Source: a virus. Taken from it: 26,872 nt of DNA. The position numbers and the translations under genes are program-made. A model generated the notes under the pieces. It did not search any database and was not told the DNA's origin. It was given only the letters and a program-made list of their open reading frames with translations. Positions 13,955 to 20,677 of the stretch are shown piece by piece. The DNA lies in IMG/VR virus record IMGVR_UViG_3300045009_000660, positions 1 to 26,872 of that record; one strand, 5' to 3'. Numbering within the stretch: the first letter of the stretch is position 1; each line of letters starts with the position of its first letter.

Positions 13955-14155
13955 TTAATTTAATTCGTCAGAGTTCTATACCAAAGAAGGTAAAGAAGTC
14001 CTCGAAAATGCAACAATTTTGTTTGCGTTTGTTTTTTTGTTCCGTCAACAGATAAAACCTTTATGCCCCGTCGAAACCTTGGCATCCCCGTGCAATGGAG
14101 ATGAGCGGAGTCGAACCGCTGTCCGAAACATCAGAATTTTTATCCTCTTGAACGT
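13955..14155 (-). ncRNA. ssrA: Circularly permuted two-piece tmRNA (ssrA)
   Basis: Read on the minus strand, the acceptor piece comes first. It has T-arm AGCGG-TTCGACT-CCGCT and 3' acceptor strand CATCTCC (14103-14097) with A73 at 14096. A six-base spacer TTGCAC (14095-14090) follows, then the 5' end of the coding piece, GGGGATGCCAAGGTTTCGAC (from 14089). GGGGATG pairs with CATCTCC over seven bp (one G-U). Pairings GGGGCAT/ATGTTTC and TTTTATC/GATAAAA between the pieces fit helix P2. The order acceptor-spacer-coding is the permuted arrangement of marine cyanobacteria. The tag frame is at 14026-13976. The RNA rescues stalled ribosomes with SmpB and adds a peptide tag. CCA is not encoded. Outer ends are approximate. 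Confidence 0.9.
13976..14026 (-). other. tmRNA tag reading frame
   Basis: From resume codon GCA (14026-14024) to TAG (13978-13976), encoding ANKIVAFSRTSLPSLV, 16 residues. Marine picocyanobacterial tags as I recall them run ANKIVSFSRQTAPVAA or similar, so the first nine positions nearly match. The tail differs: SLV replaces the usual VAA. That end normally recruits ClpXP, so degradation may be altered. Confidence 0.85.
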
Positions 14156-14158
14156 CAA

Positions 14159-14190
14159 TATTTATAGCACGATTTATGAGATGGTGTCAA
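14159..14190 (-). promoter_or_regulatory. Composite early/late promoter of tmRNA
   Basis: Minus strand: perfect TTGACA (14190-14185), an 18-base spacer, then TATAAATA (14166-14159). The last element serves as a -10 (TATAAA) and is also a perfect T4-type late promoter. The predicted start is near 14154, just before the tmRNA acceptor piece. Confidence 0.7.
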
Positions 14191-14193
14191 GTA

Positions 14194-14267
14194 TCGGCGT
14201 GGCAGGATTCGAACCTGCGACCCTTCGCTCCCAAAGCGAATGCGCTACCAAACTGCGCTACACACCG
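14194..14267 (-). tRNA. trnP-UGG: tRNA-Pro (UGG)
   Basis: Acceptor CGGTGTG/CACGCCG with A73, anticodon arm TTCGC-TTTGGGA-GCGAA (anticodon TGG) and T-loop TTCGAAT. CCA is not encoded. Confidence 0.95.
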
Positions 14268-14278
14268 AAACGTCGAAA

Positions 14279-14351
14279 CAGGCACGGCTGGGGTCGAACC
14301 AGCAATCGACAACTTAGAAGGTTGATGCATTATCCATTATGCTACGTGCCC
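14279..14351 (-). tRNA. trnR-UCU: tRNA-Arg (UCU)
   Basis: Acceptor GGGCACG/CGTGCCT with a G-U first pair and G73, anticodon loop CTTCTAA (anticodon TCT), T-loop TTCGACC. The anticodon stem has a T-T mismatch at its base. It starts 14 bases after the stop of the membrane-protein gene. Confidence 0.93.
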
Positions 14352-14365
14352 ATAAACTCAGTATA

Positions 14366-14782
14366 TCATTCTTTAGGGCACGAGTCGACCCAAGGAGCAC
14401 AGATTCTCATTTCACCTCCAAGTGCTTTACATTCATCAGTATAGCACACAGAAGTATCTACTGGTTTTTCGGAGTATCTGGGTTGAAATTTTTTATCATC
14501 ATCAGAAATAATTCGATTATACTCTGGTGTTATATCATCGATTGCTCTATTCACATCTCCTTTAATTCTTCGATCTAAAAGAATTGGGTCAGTAATAATC
14601 CAATCATTTAAAGGTTTTCCTGGTATTTTTCTCTGAATTTGATTGATAATATCGTAAATTTTTTCTTCAGGAATATGAGTACACTGCGATATTCCCGCTA
14701 TAACAGAAGTCAATATGACTCCTATAATCGCATATCTAAAAATATTTGATTTCTTTTTACCAAATTGAAAATCAAATTTCAT
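14366..14782 (-). CDS. Small N-terminally anchored membrane protein
   Basis: This 138-residue protein is not recognised. After a basic MKFDFQFGKKKSN it has one hydrophobic segment (YAIIGVILTSVIAGI, about 17-31), then a soluble, charged region and four cysteines near the C-terminus (VCYTDEC, RICAPW, DSCPKE), suggesting disulfides on the far side of the membrane. ISQC after the hydrophobic run is not a good lipobox. The ATG overlaps the 2OG oxygenase stop by 11 bases, so the two are co-expressed. Likely inserted in the host inner membrane or periplasm-facing. Confidence 0.65.
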   Translation of the reverse strand: MKFDFQFGKKKSNIFRYAIIGVILTSVIAGISQCTHIPEEKIYDIINQIQRKIPGKPLNDWIITDPILLDRRIKGDVNRAIDDITPEYNRIISDDDKKFQPRYSEKPVDTSVCYTDECKALGGEMRICAPWVDSCPKE

Positions 14783-15296
14783 AAGTCCAAATTTGAAGAG
14801 ATATTCTTATTTGTGGAGATAATGGTGAAATTGATGTTACCATATGCGGTTGAACGGTATCATTTATAATCAAGTTATTAAACTGTGGAGATAATCCAGA
14901 AATTTTTCCAACTAATTGATCTTTTTCGTTTTCATACCAAAGAAAAACACCACCCCATTCAGGACTCCAAGATTCATTTAAATATATTGTTGCTCCACAT
15001 TTTCTATTATGACTGCTATCAGTATGGAATGATATTCCACTACCATTCATCCAACAATAAAAATTAACTTCAAATTTATTATATTCTGAAAAATATTTTT
15101 TAAATTCAAATTCAATTTTTTCAGAAAGAGATTTTGATACAGGAGAAATTAAACATTCTCCGAACACACATTCTCTAATTTTTTCATTCCAAGTAAAAGA
15201 ACTGGATTGCCAACAATTTTTTTCGGATTTAAATTCAAGCTCTTCCATACATTCCAAATACAAATCATTAGGCAAAACATTTTTATAAATTTTCAT
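14772..15296 (-). CDS. 2OG-Fe(II) oxygenase (prolyl hydroxylase-like)
   Basis: The 174-residue protein carries the 2-oxoglutarate/Fe(II) dioxygenase facial triad: H91 and D93 in FHTDSSHNR, distal H151 in VQPHMV, and R164 (PQIRISLQIW) for the 2OG carboxylate. Between them is the usual ATIYLNESW...GGVFLWY strand pair. Size fits the compact P4H-like domains common in T4-like cyanophages. Such proteins hydroxylate amino acids or nucleic-acid components, and the substrate here is unknown. A CATAAATA late motif about 40 bases upstream suggests late expression. Confidence 0.85.
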   Translation of the reverse strand: MKIYKNVLPNDLYLECMEELEFKSEKNCWQSSSFTWNEKIRECVFGECLISPVSKSLSEKIEFEFKKYFSEYNKFEVNFYCWMNGSGISFHTDSSHNRKCGATIYLNESWSPEWGGVFLWYENEKDQLVGKISGLSPQFNNLIINDTVQPHMVTSISPLSPQIRISLQIWTYEI

Positions 15297-15335
15297 ATTA
15301 ATTATAAATTTTTACACCACCGGTGAAAGACTCAT

Positions 15336-15343
15336 TATTTATG
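15336..15343 (-). promoter_or_regulatory. T4-type late promoter motif CATAAATA
   Basis: CATAAATA on the minus strand, overlapping the stop codon of the Hc1-like gene and lying about 40 bases before the 2OG oxygenase ATG. Confidence 0.5.
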
Positions 15344-15536
15344 ATGCGGATTTTGCTTTCTTACGAGCATTCTTCTCTTCAATGATTTCGATTCTTCTTT
15401 CCTTTACAGCTTTAGCAACTTCTTGAAGTGCTTTGCGAGCGCGAGTTCCTGCAGCATTATTTCCTGCAACAAACTTATCATCCTCATCTTTCCATGCATC
15501 TACAGCATCCAAAAGTTTTTGTATTGTTTCTGACAT
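15339..15536 (-). CDS. Histone H1-like DNA-binding protein (Hc1 family)
   Basis: The 65-residue protein matches the Hc1 histone-like family. The central NNAAGTRARKALQEVAKAV (residues 26-44) is the conserved core, followed by a basic tail ENARKKAKSAS-type end, and the N-terminus is acidic and helical. Chlamydial Hc1 condenses chromosomal DNA. Phage versions presumably bind DNA in the host or phage nucleoid. Upstream, TATAAATG is one base off the late consensus, preceded by the lysozyme terminator, so it forms its own transcription unit. Confidence 0.75.
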   Translation of the reverse strand: MSETIQKLLDAVDAWKDEDDKFVAGNNAAGTRARKALQEVAKAVKERRIEIIEEKNARKKAKSAS

Positions 15537-15554
15537 TTTTTTAAAAAGTGATTA

Positions 15555-15562
15555 CATTTATA
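15555..15562 (-). promoter_or_regulatory. Near-consensus late promoter TATAAATG
   Basis: TATAAATG on the minus strand (15562-15555), one mismatch to TATAAATA, about 20 bases before the Hc1-like ATG and after a terminator. Confidence 0.4.
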
Positions 15563-15570
15563 TATAAAAC

Positions 15571-15597
15571 AAAAAAAGTGGGGAGGTTTCTCCCCAC
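15571..15597 (-). terminator. Rho-independent terminator of lysozyme gene
   Basis: GTGGGGAG (15597-15590), a short AAAC loop and CTCCCCAC (15585-15578), followed by seven T on the minus strand, just after the lysozyme-like gene. Confidence 0.9.
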
Positions 15598-15605
15598 CAA
15601 TCGAT

Positions 15606-16256
15606 TTAGGTATCAAGTACCATTTTCTTAGCATAACGATAGGCAAAGTCAGTACGAGCACCATGATGCCCCCAACGTATCCATCTCGATGCAAGACCCA
15701 TATAACTGTCAATGGATCTTCCAGGGGTCTTCATTCCCCTCTCAATCATCTTCCAATCACTCTCATTCAACATATAGTTGAGTTGAGTATCAAGTGAAGA
15801 TGGACTACCACCAAAACGGGCAGCATGATTTCCTAAACCATTATATCGTGAAGAATCTGTCCACTGAATCAATCCATATCCTCCACTTCCACAAGACTCA
15901 TATTTTGTTCTCGTGCCACCTTCACAAATATTGGGAAAAAATCCAGATTCCTGCTTTATGTTTCCCATAATGGTGGCAAGAGCATTCTTATCTTTGATTC
16001 CTTGTTTTTGTAAGAAATTCAAAGTATAAGTTTCTGTTTGATTGCACCCCTTACATTTCCAAATCTTTTCTTTATTTTCGACTTTCATTTCTGTAATGTT
16101 TAGTTTTTCAGATTTGGTGTCTTTCTGATTTGAAAAGTCTTGAATTGTAAGTTCTAAACTTTCTTTCTCAGGAACTGGTGGAACACTCACTGGTATAAGT
16201 AGTGGTGACTGAAACGCAGTTGAGACTGTTAGGGCAGTAATTGTTAATAGTAGCAT
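15606..16256 (-). CDS. Lysozyme-like endolysin/tail lysozyme with signal sequence
   Basis: The 216-residue protein has a hydrophobic N-terminus (MLLLTITALTVSTAF), a linker to about residue 65, a CKGC pair (68-71) and then a phage-tail-lysozyme-type domain: NALATIMGNIKQESGF with likely catalytic E103, and GYGLIQWTD (127-133). This family cleaves peptidoglycan. The signal-like N-terminus suggests export or membrane release of an endolysin rather than a tail-fixed enzyme. The ATG lies five bases after a 26-codon upstream frame. A strong terminator follows. Confidence 0.8.
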   Translation of the reverse strand: MLLLTITALTVSTAFQSPLLIPVSVPPVPEKESLELTIQDFSNQKDTKSEKLNITEMKVENKEKIWKCKGCNQTETYTLNFLQKQGIKDKNALATIMGNIKQESGFFPNICEGGTRTKYESCGSGGYGLIQWTDSSRYNGLGNHAARFGGSPSSLDTQLNYMLNESDWKMIERGMKTPGRSIDSYMGLASRWIRWGHHGARTDFAYRYAKKMVLDT

Positions 16257-16261
16257 TAAAA

Positions 16262-16342
16262 TTAATAGAATTCGGCATCCGTATAGAAGAGGGGTACACC
16301 CAACTCCCGAAGGGCATCTTCCACGGCTCTAAGAGTTGTCAC
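16262..16342 (-). CDS. Possible 26-codon leader frame upstream of lysozyme
   Basis: A GTG-initiated frame (VTTLRAVEDALRELG, then VPLFYTDAEFY) ends five bases before the lysozyme ATG (TAATTTTAATG). It uses more GC-rich codons than its neighbours (GCC, GTG, CGG, CCC) and forms a sensible amphipathic peptide. This could be a leader peptide coupled to lysozyme translation, a small gene or a fragment. No Shine-Dalgarno is clear. Confidence 0.3.
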   Translation of the reverse strand: MTTLRAVEDALRELGVPLFYTDAEFY

Positions 16343-16356
16343 TCAAAATCTCATAA

Positions 16357-16382
16357 TAAAAAAACAATCTTTTTAAAGATTG
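16357..16382 (-). terminator. Rho-independent terminator
   Basis: CAATCTTT/AAAGATTG perfect inverted repeat (16365-16382) followed by seven T on the minus strand, after the 57-aa gene at 16415. Confidence 0.85.
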
Positions 16383-16414
16383 CTTAAACATTATATTTTA
16401 TTATTTAGAGTTTG

Positions 16415-16588
16415 TCAAGATTCCTCTTCAAAATAGGAAATCTCCAAATGATCACCCTCTGGTTCAATCCATTCATAAAACTCAGAAATAAGAGCAAGAG
16501 AATCCTCTTCTGAGATAGTTTTGTCTGCCACTCTTTTAAGTGACCATTCTCTTACATAACAAACAATATCTTCAGTCTTTACTTTCAT
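16415..16588 (-). CDS. Small acidic unknown protein, 57 aa
   Basis: An unrecognised 57-residue protein from MKVKTEDIVCYVREWSLKRV to LEISYFEEES. It is acidic toward the C-terminus and helical, without a membrane segment. I chose ATG 16588, which overlaps the upstream nuclease-like gene by 17 bases. The longer frame from 16654 would overlap by 83 bases. A terminator follows within 60 bases, so it is the last gene of this unit. Confidence 0.55.
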   Translation of the reverse strand: MKVKTEDIVCYVREWSLKRVADKTISEEDSLALISEFYEWIEPEGDHLEISYFEEES

Positions 16589-17018
16589 AGTAGTCTTTTC
16601 TAAAGTATCTCGAGAGAACATTTGAATTGTACCACTTTGGTTCTCCGGTGTCAAGAGATTCTATGAGGACATTGTTGATAAAGAGTTGCCTGGTCTCTTC
16701 GTAGTTTGTTCTTCCTTTTGTTTTGTGTAAGGATAAGATGGTTCTTGTGAAATTCTGTTTGCCAAATTTAATAATATCTTCTTTAAGTTCTGGACAAGAT
16801 CCATAATACTTCTTCCAATCTGATTCTAATTTTACTTTTCTTTTTTTTCCTTTTGGTGTTCGAAATTGCCAAAAATACTTTCTACCAATATAACTCCGAT
16901 GATTGAGAATATTTCGTATAAGATATACAAACCCGTAATAATCTTGGATCTGATCTGAGTCAAATATTTTCTCTTCATAAATCCAAGGATTGTCGTAGTT
17001 ATATCCTATACTCATCAA
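16572..17018 (-). CDS. GIY-YIG-like endonuclease (putative)
   Basis: The 148-residue protein shows a GIY-YIG-type start: YYGFVYLIRN (27-36) corresponds to GIY and HRSYIGRKYF (40-49) to YIG, followed by a basic stretch (KGKKRKVKLESDWKKYYGS) and the pattern LKEDIIKFGKQNFTRTIL, all as in Seg-like or very-short-patch-type phage nucleases. No separate DNA-binding domain is evident, so it may be a resident nuclease or a decayed homing enzyme. It starts with two ATG codons (17018 and 17015) and overlaps the preceding small gene by 20 bases. It lies directly downstream of nrdB, where homing endonucleases often reside in T4-like phages. Confidence 0.65.
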   Translation of the reverse strand: MMSIGYNYDNPWIYEEKIFDSDQIQDYYGFVYLIRNILNHRSYIGRKYFWQFRTPKGKKRKVKLESDWKKYYGSCPELKEDIIKFGKQNFTRTILSLHKTKGRTNYEETRQLFINNVLIESLDTGEPKWYNSNVLSRYFRKDYYESKD

Positions 17019-17148
17019 TAATGTTAAGAACTTCGTCCAAATATTTATGAGCCAGAACCTTAGGATTCGTAATAAGTTGATTTACTTGATCTTCATATAA
17101 CTTATGTTTTAATTTCAATACACGAACTTTGAGTTTGTCTTTACTCAT
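16999..17148 (-). CDS. Small unknown protein, 49 aa
   Basis: A basic-then-acidic helical peptide beginning MSKDKLKVRVLKLKHKLYED and ending NIIDEYRI. Two 5' sub-frames (ATGAAATGA) surround the start. It fills the space between the nrdB terminator and the nuclease-like gene and overlaps the latter by 20 bases. Family not recognised. The length and clean frame make it plausible. Confidence 0.5.
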   Translation of the reverse strand: MSKDKLKVRVLKLKHKLYEDQVNQLITNPKVLAHKYLDEVLNIIDEYRI

Positions 17149-17163
17149 TTCATTTCTGGGCAT

Positions 17164-17191
17164 AAAAAAGGGGAGTGTTGATTACTCCCCT
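17164..17191 (-). terminator. Rho-independent terminator of nrdB
   Basis: AGGGGAGT (17191-17184), a seven-base loop and ACTCCCCT (17176-17169), then T-rich sequence on the minus strand, 14 bases after the nrdB stop. Confidence 0.92.
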
Positions 17192-17205
17192 ATCTATACT
17201 TGATG

Positions 17206-18336
17206 TTAAAGTTTAAAACCGCTAAATGTGTCTTTTTTTACATCTTGTTTGATTCCACCAACCACATAACTTTCAACTTCCGTTTCCTGGGGTGCCACCT
17301 GAAGACCTTTAGAGGAAATCCAGTGCTGAGTCCAAGGAAGTGGATTATTGTTTGCTGCGATATCATATTGTGGTTTTAATCCTATTGCCTTAAGTCTGCG
17401 ATTTGCAATCCACTCGACATATTGCTGAAGAAGTTTATCGTTTAATCCGATCATACTACCATCCTTGAAAAGATAGTCAGCCCATCTTTTCTCTTCGTTG
17501 ACAGCACGATCAAACATTGTATAAACCCACTCTTCTTCTTCCTTTGCAATCTGTTGCATTTCGGGATCATCACCTTCTCTCCACTTATTCATAATATTTT
17601 GAGTAAGTGCTAGATGTTGATTTTCGTCTCTTGCGATAAGGCTAATGATTTTAGCTGATCCTTCCATAAGCTTAAGTTCGCCAAAGGCGAAACTACAAGC
17701 AAAACTAACGTAAAACCGAATTCCCTCAAGAATGTTAACATTTGCAATTGCTCTGTACAACTTTCTTTTGACATCATTGAGTGTATCTTTTGCGAGAGGA
17801 ACGTTTTCAAGTTGATACATCCATTGATCGGATGATCCATAATTCTGTGCTGTGATTATGAAATCATCATATGATTCTGTAACACTCTTAGCGCGTTCAA
17901 AAATGCGCTCATCAGTAATAATTGTATCAAACACTTCAGATGGATCTGAGTATATGTTTTTGATTATGTACGTATAAGAACGACTATGAATCATTTCCAT
18001 GAACTCCCAGACAGTTATACATGCTTCCAGTTCCGGCAAAGAACAATATGGAAGAAATGCTAATCCGGGACCACGACCCTGTACACTATCTAACATAATT
18101 TGATATTTCAAATTAGATGTGTATATATGTTTTTGTTCGTCTCTTAACGTTTGATAATCACCTCGATCTTTTTGCAAGGAAACCTCTTCAGGTCTCCAAA
18201 AATACCCTAGTTGCTGAGTTGTTAACTTATCAAAAACGGGATACTTATATGAATCATACCTTTGAACTCCCAAAGGTTTTCCAAAGAACATTGGTTGCTT
18301 TTTTGTATTGACCTGATCCGTGTTAAAAACAGTCAT
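17206..18336 (-). CDS. nrdB: Ribonucleotide reductase class Ia beta subunit NrdB
   Basis: The 376-residue protein supplies the tyrosyl radical for NDP reduction. From ATG 18336 the iron ligands are D83, E114, H117, E204, E238 and H241 with radical Y121 (IHSRSYTYI), essentially the E. coli numbering (D84, E115, H118, E204, E238, H241, Y122) and the same total length. That is why I chose this start. A GTG at 18396 preceded by AGGAGGGAG would add 20 residues inside the nrdA end, but that purine run encodes the conserved nrdA C-terminus. The C-terminus DTFSGFKL is the R1-docking tail. It feeds dNTPs for phage replication with nrdA. Confidence 0.95.
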   Translation of the reverse strand: MTVFNTDQVNTKKQPMFFGKPLGVQRYDSYKYPVFDKLTTQQLGYFWRPEEVSLQKDRGDYQTLRDEQKHIYTSNLKYQIMLDSVQGRGPGLAFLPYCSLPELEACITVWEFMEMIHSRSYTYIIKNIYSDPSEVFDTIITDERIFERAKSVTESYDDFIITAQNYGSSDQWMYQLENVPLAKDTLNDVKRKLYRAIANVNILEGIRFYVSFACSFAFGELKLMEGSAKIISLIARDENQHLALTQNIMNKWREGDDPEMQQIAKEEEEWVYTMFDRAVNEEKRWADYLFKDGSMIGLNDKLLQQYVEWIANRRLKAIGLKPQYDIAANNNPLPWTQHWISSKGLQVAPQETEVESYVVGGIKQDVKKDTFSGFKL

Positions 18337-18376
18337 GCCTTTTACTTGCGTTTGTTGTTCTTCTTGATTAAGAATT

Positions 18377-20677
18377 TTAAACTGCACAAGATTCACACTC
18401 TCCCTCCTCCACTTTACTTAATTCTTCAACCAATTCATCCAAAATGGGTTTCGACACCTCAACCTCATCAGTTTTATTATCATAAGTATTTTGATAATAT
18501 GATGTCTTCCACCCATACTTATATGTAGTTAGAAAATCATTTGCCATTACGGAAACGGGAACTTCATTGTCAGGATAATTCTCTGGATTATAAGACCAAT
18601 TTCCCGATATTGCCTGATCGAAAAACTTTTGCATTACTGCAACAACATTAACATATCCTCGATTGGATTTCATATCCCAAAGTAAAGTATAATTATTTTT
18701 GAGAGTACTATATTGCGGAACAATTTGTTTCAAAGGGCCTTTTTTGGATTTCTTTACAGACAAATATCCACGAGGAGGTTCAATACCGTTAGTTGCATTA
18801 GAGACCACAGAACTGCTCTCTGAGGGCATCTGTGCGGAGAGAGTGGAGTGTCTCAACCCATATTGAGATATGGATACTCGCAGTGCTTCCCAGTCGTGTT
18901 GAAAGGGAATATTAGTAATCTCATTAACATCTTTTTTGTAAGTATCAATCGGAAGAATTCCATCAGCATACTTAGTGCGTCCAAAATATTCACAATATCC
19001 TTTTTCTTTGGCAAGTTGATTAGATGCCTTGAGTAGATAATATTGAAATGATTCAGATAATCCATGAACTGCATCCCATGCCTCTTGAGAATCATAAGAA
19101 AATCCAAGTTTTGCAAGGTAATGTGCGAGACCAATAAACCCTACACCTAATGCTCTACGACGTTTTGTAAAGTTTTCTGCTGCCTTGACTGGATAATCCT
19201 GATAATCAATCAGTTCTTCAAGTCCTCTGATAACAAGGTCGCAGAGTTCTTCAAGTTCTTCATCTGATTTGATTTTACCAACATTCAATGCACTTAAAAT
19301 ACAAGTTGCGATTTCTTCTGGTCCATCATCATCAATATGCTGAAGAGGAACAACCGGCAAAGTTATTTCCTGACACAAATTTGACATTGTAATCTGATCC
19401 TTAAAAGAACTATGAGTATTACAGTGATCTATGTTCATAATATAGATGCGACCTGTTTCTGCACGTTCTTTGAGAAGATTAAGAATAAGTCTTTGTGCCC
19501 TTACCGTTTTCTTTGGAATATTTGGATTATTTTCGTATTCAAAGTAGAGAGAGTCAAACTCAATTGTTCCGAAAGAATCATAAAGTCCAGGTACATCATG
19601 CGGGGAGAAAAGTGTAATCTCACCATCTTGAATAAATCTTTCATAAAATAATTTACTAATCTGAATTGAATAATCTAATTTACGAACACGGTTATCTTCG
19701 GTTCCTTTATTATTTTTTAATACTATAATATCTTCTATTTCTTGATGCCAGATTGGAAAGTGAACCGTAGCACTTCCACCGCGAATCCCATTTTGTGTAC
19801 AGCACCTAACAGTTGCTTCAAACTTTTTGAGGAATGGGATAACGCCTGTATGAGTAACTTCTCCCCCTCGGATCTTACTGTTGATGCCACGGATTCTACC
19901 TGCGTTGATACCGATACCAGCCCTTTGTGAGACATACCTGCCAATAGCCATATCACTGCTAAAGATACTATCGAGGGTGTCATCAATATCAACCAGAACA
20001 CAAGATGAAAATTGACGAAGTGGTGTTCGCACTCCTGCCATAATTGGTGTTGGGATGTTGATTCGGTGCCTTGAGATTGCATCATAATACCTCTTGACAT
20101 ATGAAAGTCTGGTTTCTTTGGGATATTCCGCAAATATTGTGAGTGCGATCATAATGTACATAAACTGTGGAGTCTCATACACTCCACCACCACTGCGATC
20201 TTGTACAAGATACTTATCGACTACCTGACGCAATCCTGCATAAGTGAATATGTAATCACGATCATGACGAATAAATGAATTTACAGCATCAATATCTTCC
20301 TTAGAGTATTTATTGTAAATATCAGAATCATAAACTTCTGCGGAAACGCAGTCCATAATATGTTTCTCAAGATGTGGAAGTTCCTGCATCTTTCCATAAA
20401 GTTGCTTACGAATCGAAAATAGAAGCAGACGAGCAGCAACAAATTGATAGTTCGGATGTTCTAAATCAATCAAATCTGATGCACTACGAATCAAAATTTC
20501 TTGAATTTCGGCAGTGGTAATTCCATCATAAAACTGAATTCCAGACTGTATCTCAACTTGTGATGCAGAAACTCCGGCAAGGTTTTTACATGCCTCATCA
20601 ACCATTACATGCATCTTATCAAGATCTATTTGCTCAACGTGACCACTTCTTTTTTTAACTTTAATACCGTTACTCAT
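18377..20677 (-). CDS. nrdA: Ribonucleotide reductase class Ia alpha subunit NrdA
   Basis: The 766-residue protein is the catalytic subunit. An N-terminal ATP-cone (about 1-90) is followed by the R1 barrel with C226 (FSSCVLVD), the catalytic NLCQEI (N433, C435, E437) and C459, matching E. coli C225, N437, C439, E441 and C462. The C-terminal redox pair is C761/C764 in CESCAV. All catalytic residues are present, so the enzyme looks intact, including the allosteric ATP cone. Its ATG overlaps the primase stop (ATGA), which puts primase, nrdA and nrdB in one operon behind the early promoter at 21694. Confidence 0.97.
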   Translation of the reverse strand: MSNGIKVKKRSGHVEQIDLDKMHVMVDEACKNLAGVSASQVEIQSGIQFYDGITTAEIQEILIRSASDLIDLEHPNYQFVAARLLLFSIRKQLYGKMQELPHLEKHIMDCVSAEVYDSDIYNKYSKEDIDAVNSFIRHDRDYIFTYAGLRQVVDKYLVQDRSGGGVYETPQFMYIMIALTIFAEYPKETRLSYVKRYYDAISRHRINIPTPIMAGVRTPLRQFSSCVLVDIDDTLDSIFSSDMAIGRYVSQRAGIGINAGRIRGINSKIRGGEVTHTGVIPFLKKFEATVRCCTQNGIRGGSATVHFPIWHQEIEDIIVLKNNKGTEDNRVRKLDYSIQISKLFYERFIQDGEITLFSPHDVPGLYDSFGTIEFDSLYFEYENNPNIPKKTVRAQRLILNLLKERAETGRIYIMNIDHCNTHSSFKDQITMSNLCQEITLPVVPLQHIDDDGPEEIATCILSALNVGKIKSDEELEELCDLVIRGLEELIDYQDYPVKAAENFTKRRRALGVGFIGLAHYLAKLGFSYDSQEAWDAVHGLSESFQYYLLKASNQLAKEKGYCEYFGRTKYADGILPIDTYKKDVNEITNIPFQHDWEALRVSISQYGLRHSTLSAQMPSESSSVVSNATNGIEPPRGYLSVKKSKKGPLKQIVPQYSTLKNNYTLLWDMKSNRGYVNVVAVMQKFFDQAISGNWSYNPENYPDNEVPVSVMANDFLTTYKYGWKTSYYQNTYDNKTDEVEVSKPILDELVEELSKVEEGECESCAV

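Noticed and set aside
13955-14155. Initially read as an empty gap or a broken tRNA
   Set aside because: The T-arm and acceptor strand pair with a downstream GGGGATG, and a tag frame follows, so it is a permuted tmRNA instead.
14366-14782. Lipoprotein signal peptide (ISQC) in the membrane protein
   Set aside because: The residues before the cysteine do not match a lipobox well.
18337-18396. GTG start for nrdB with an AGGAGGGAG purine run
   Set aside because: The purine run encodes the conserved nrdA C-terminus, and ATG 18336 reproduces E. coli NrdB length and residue numbering.
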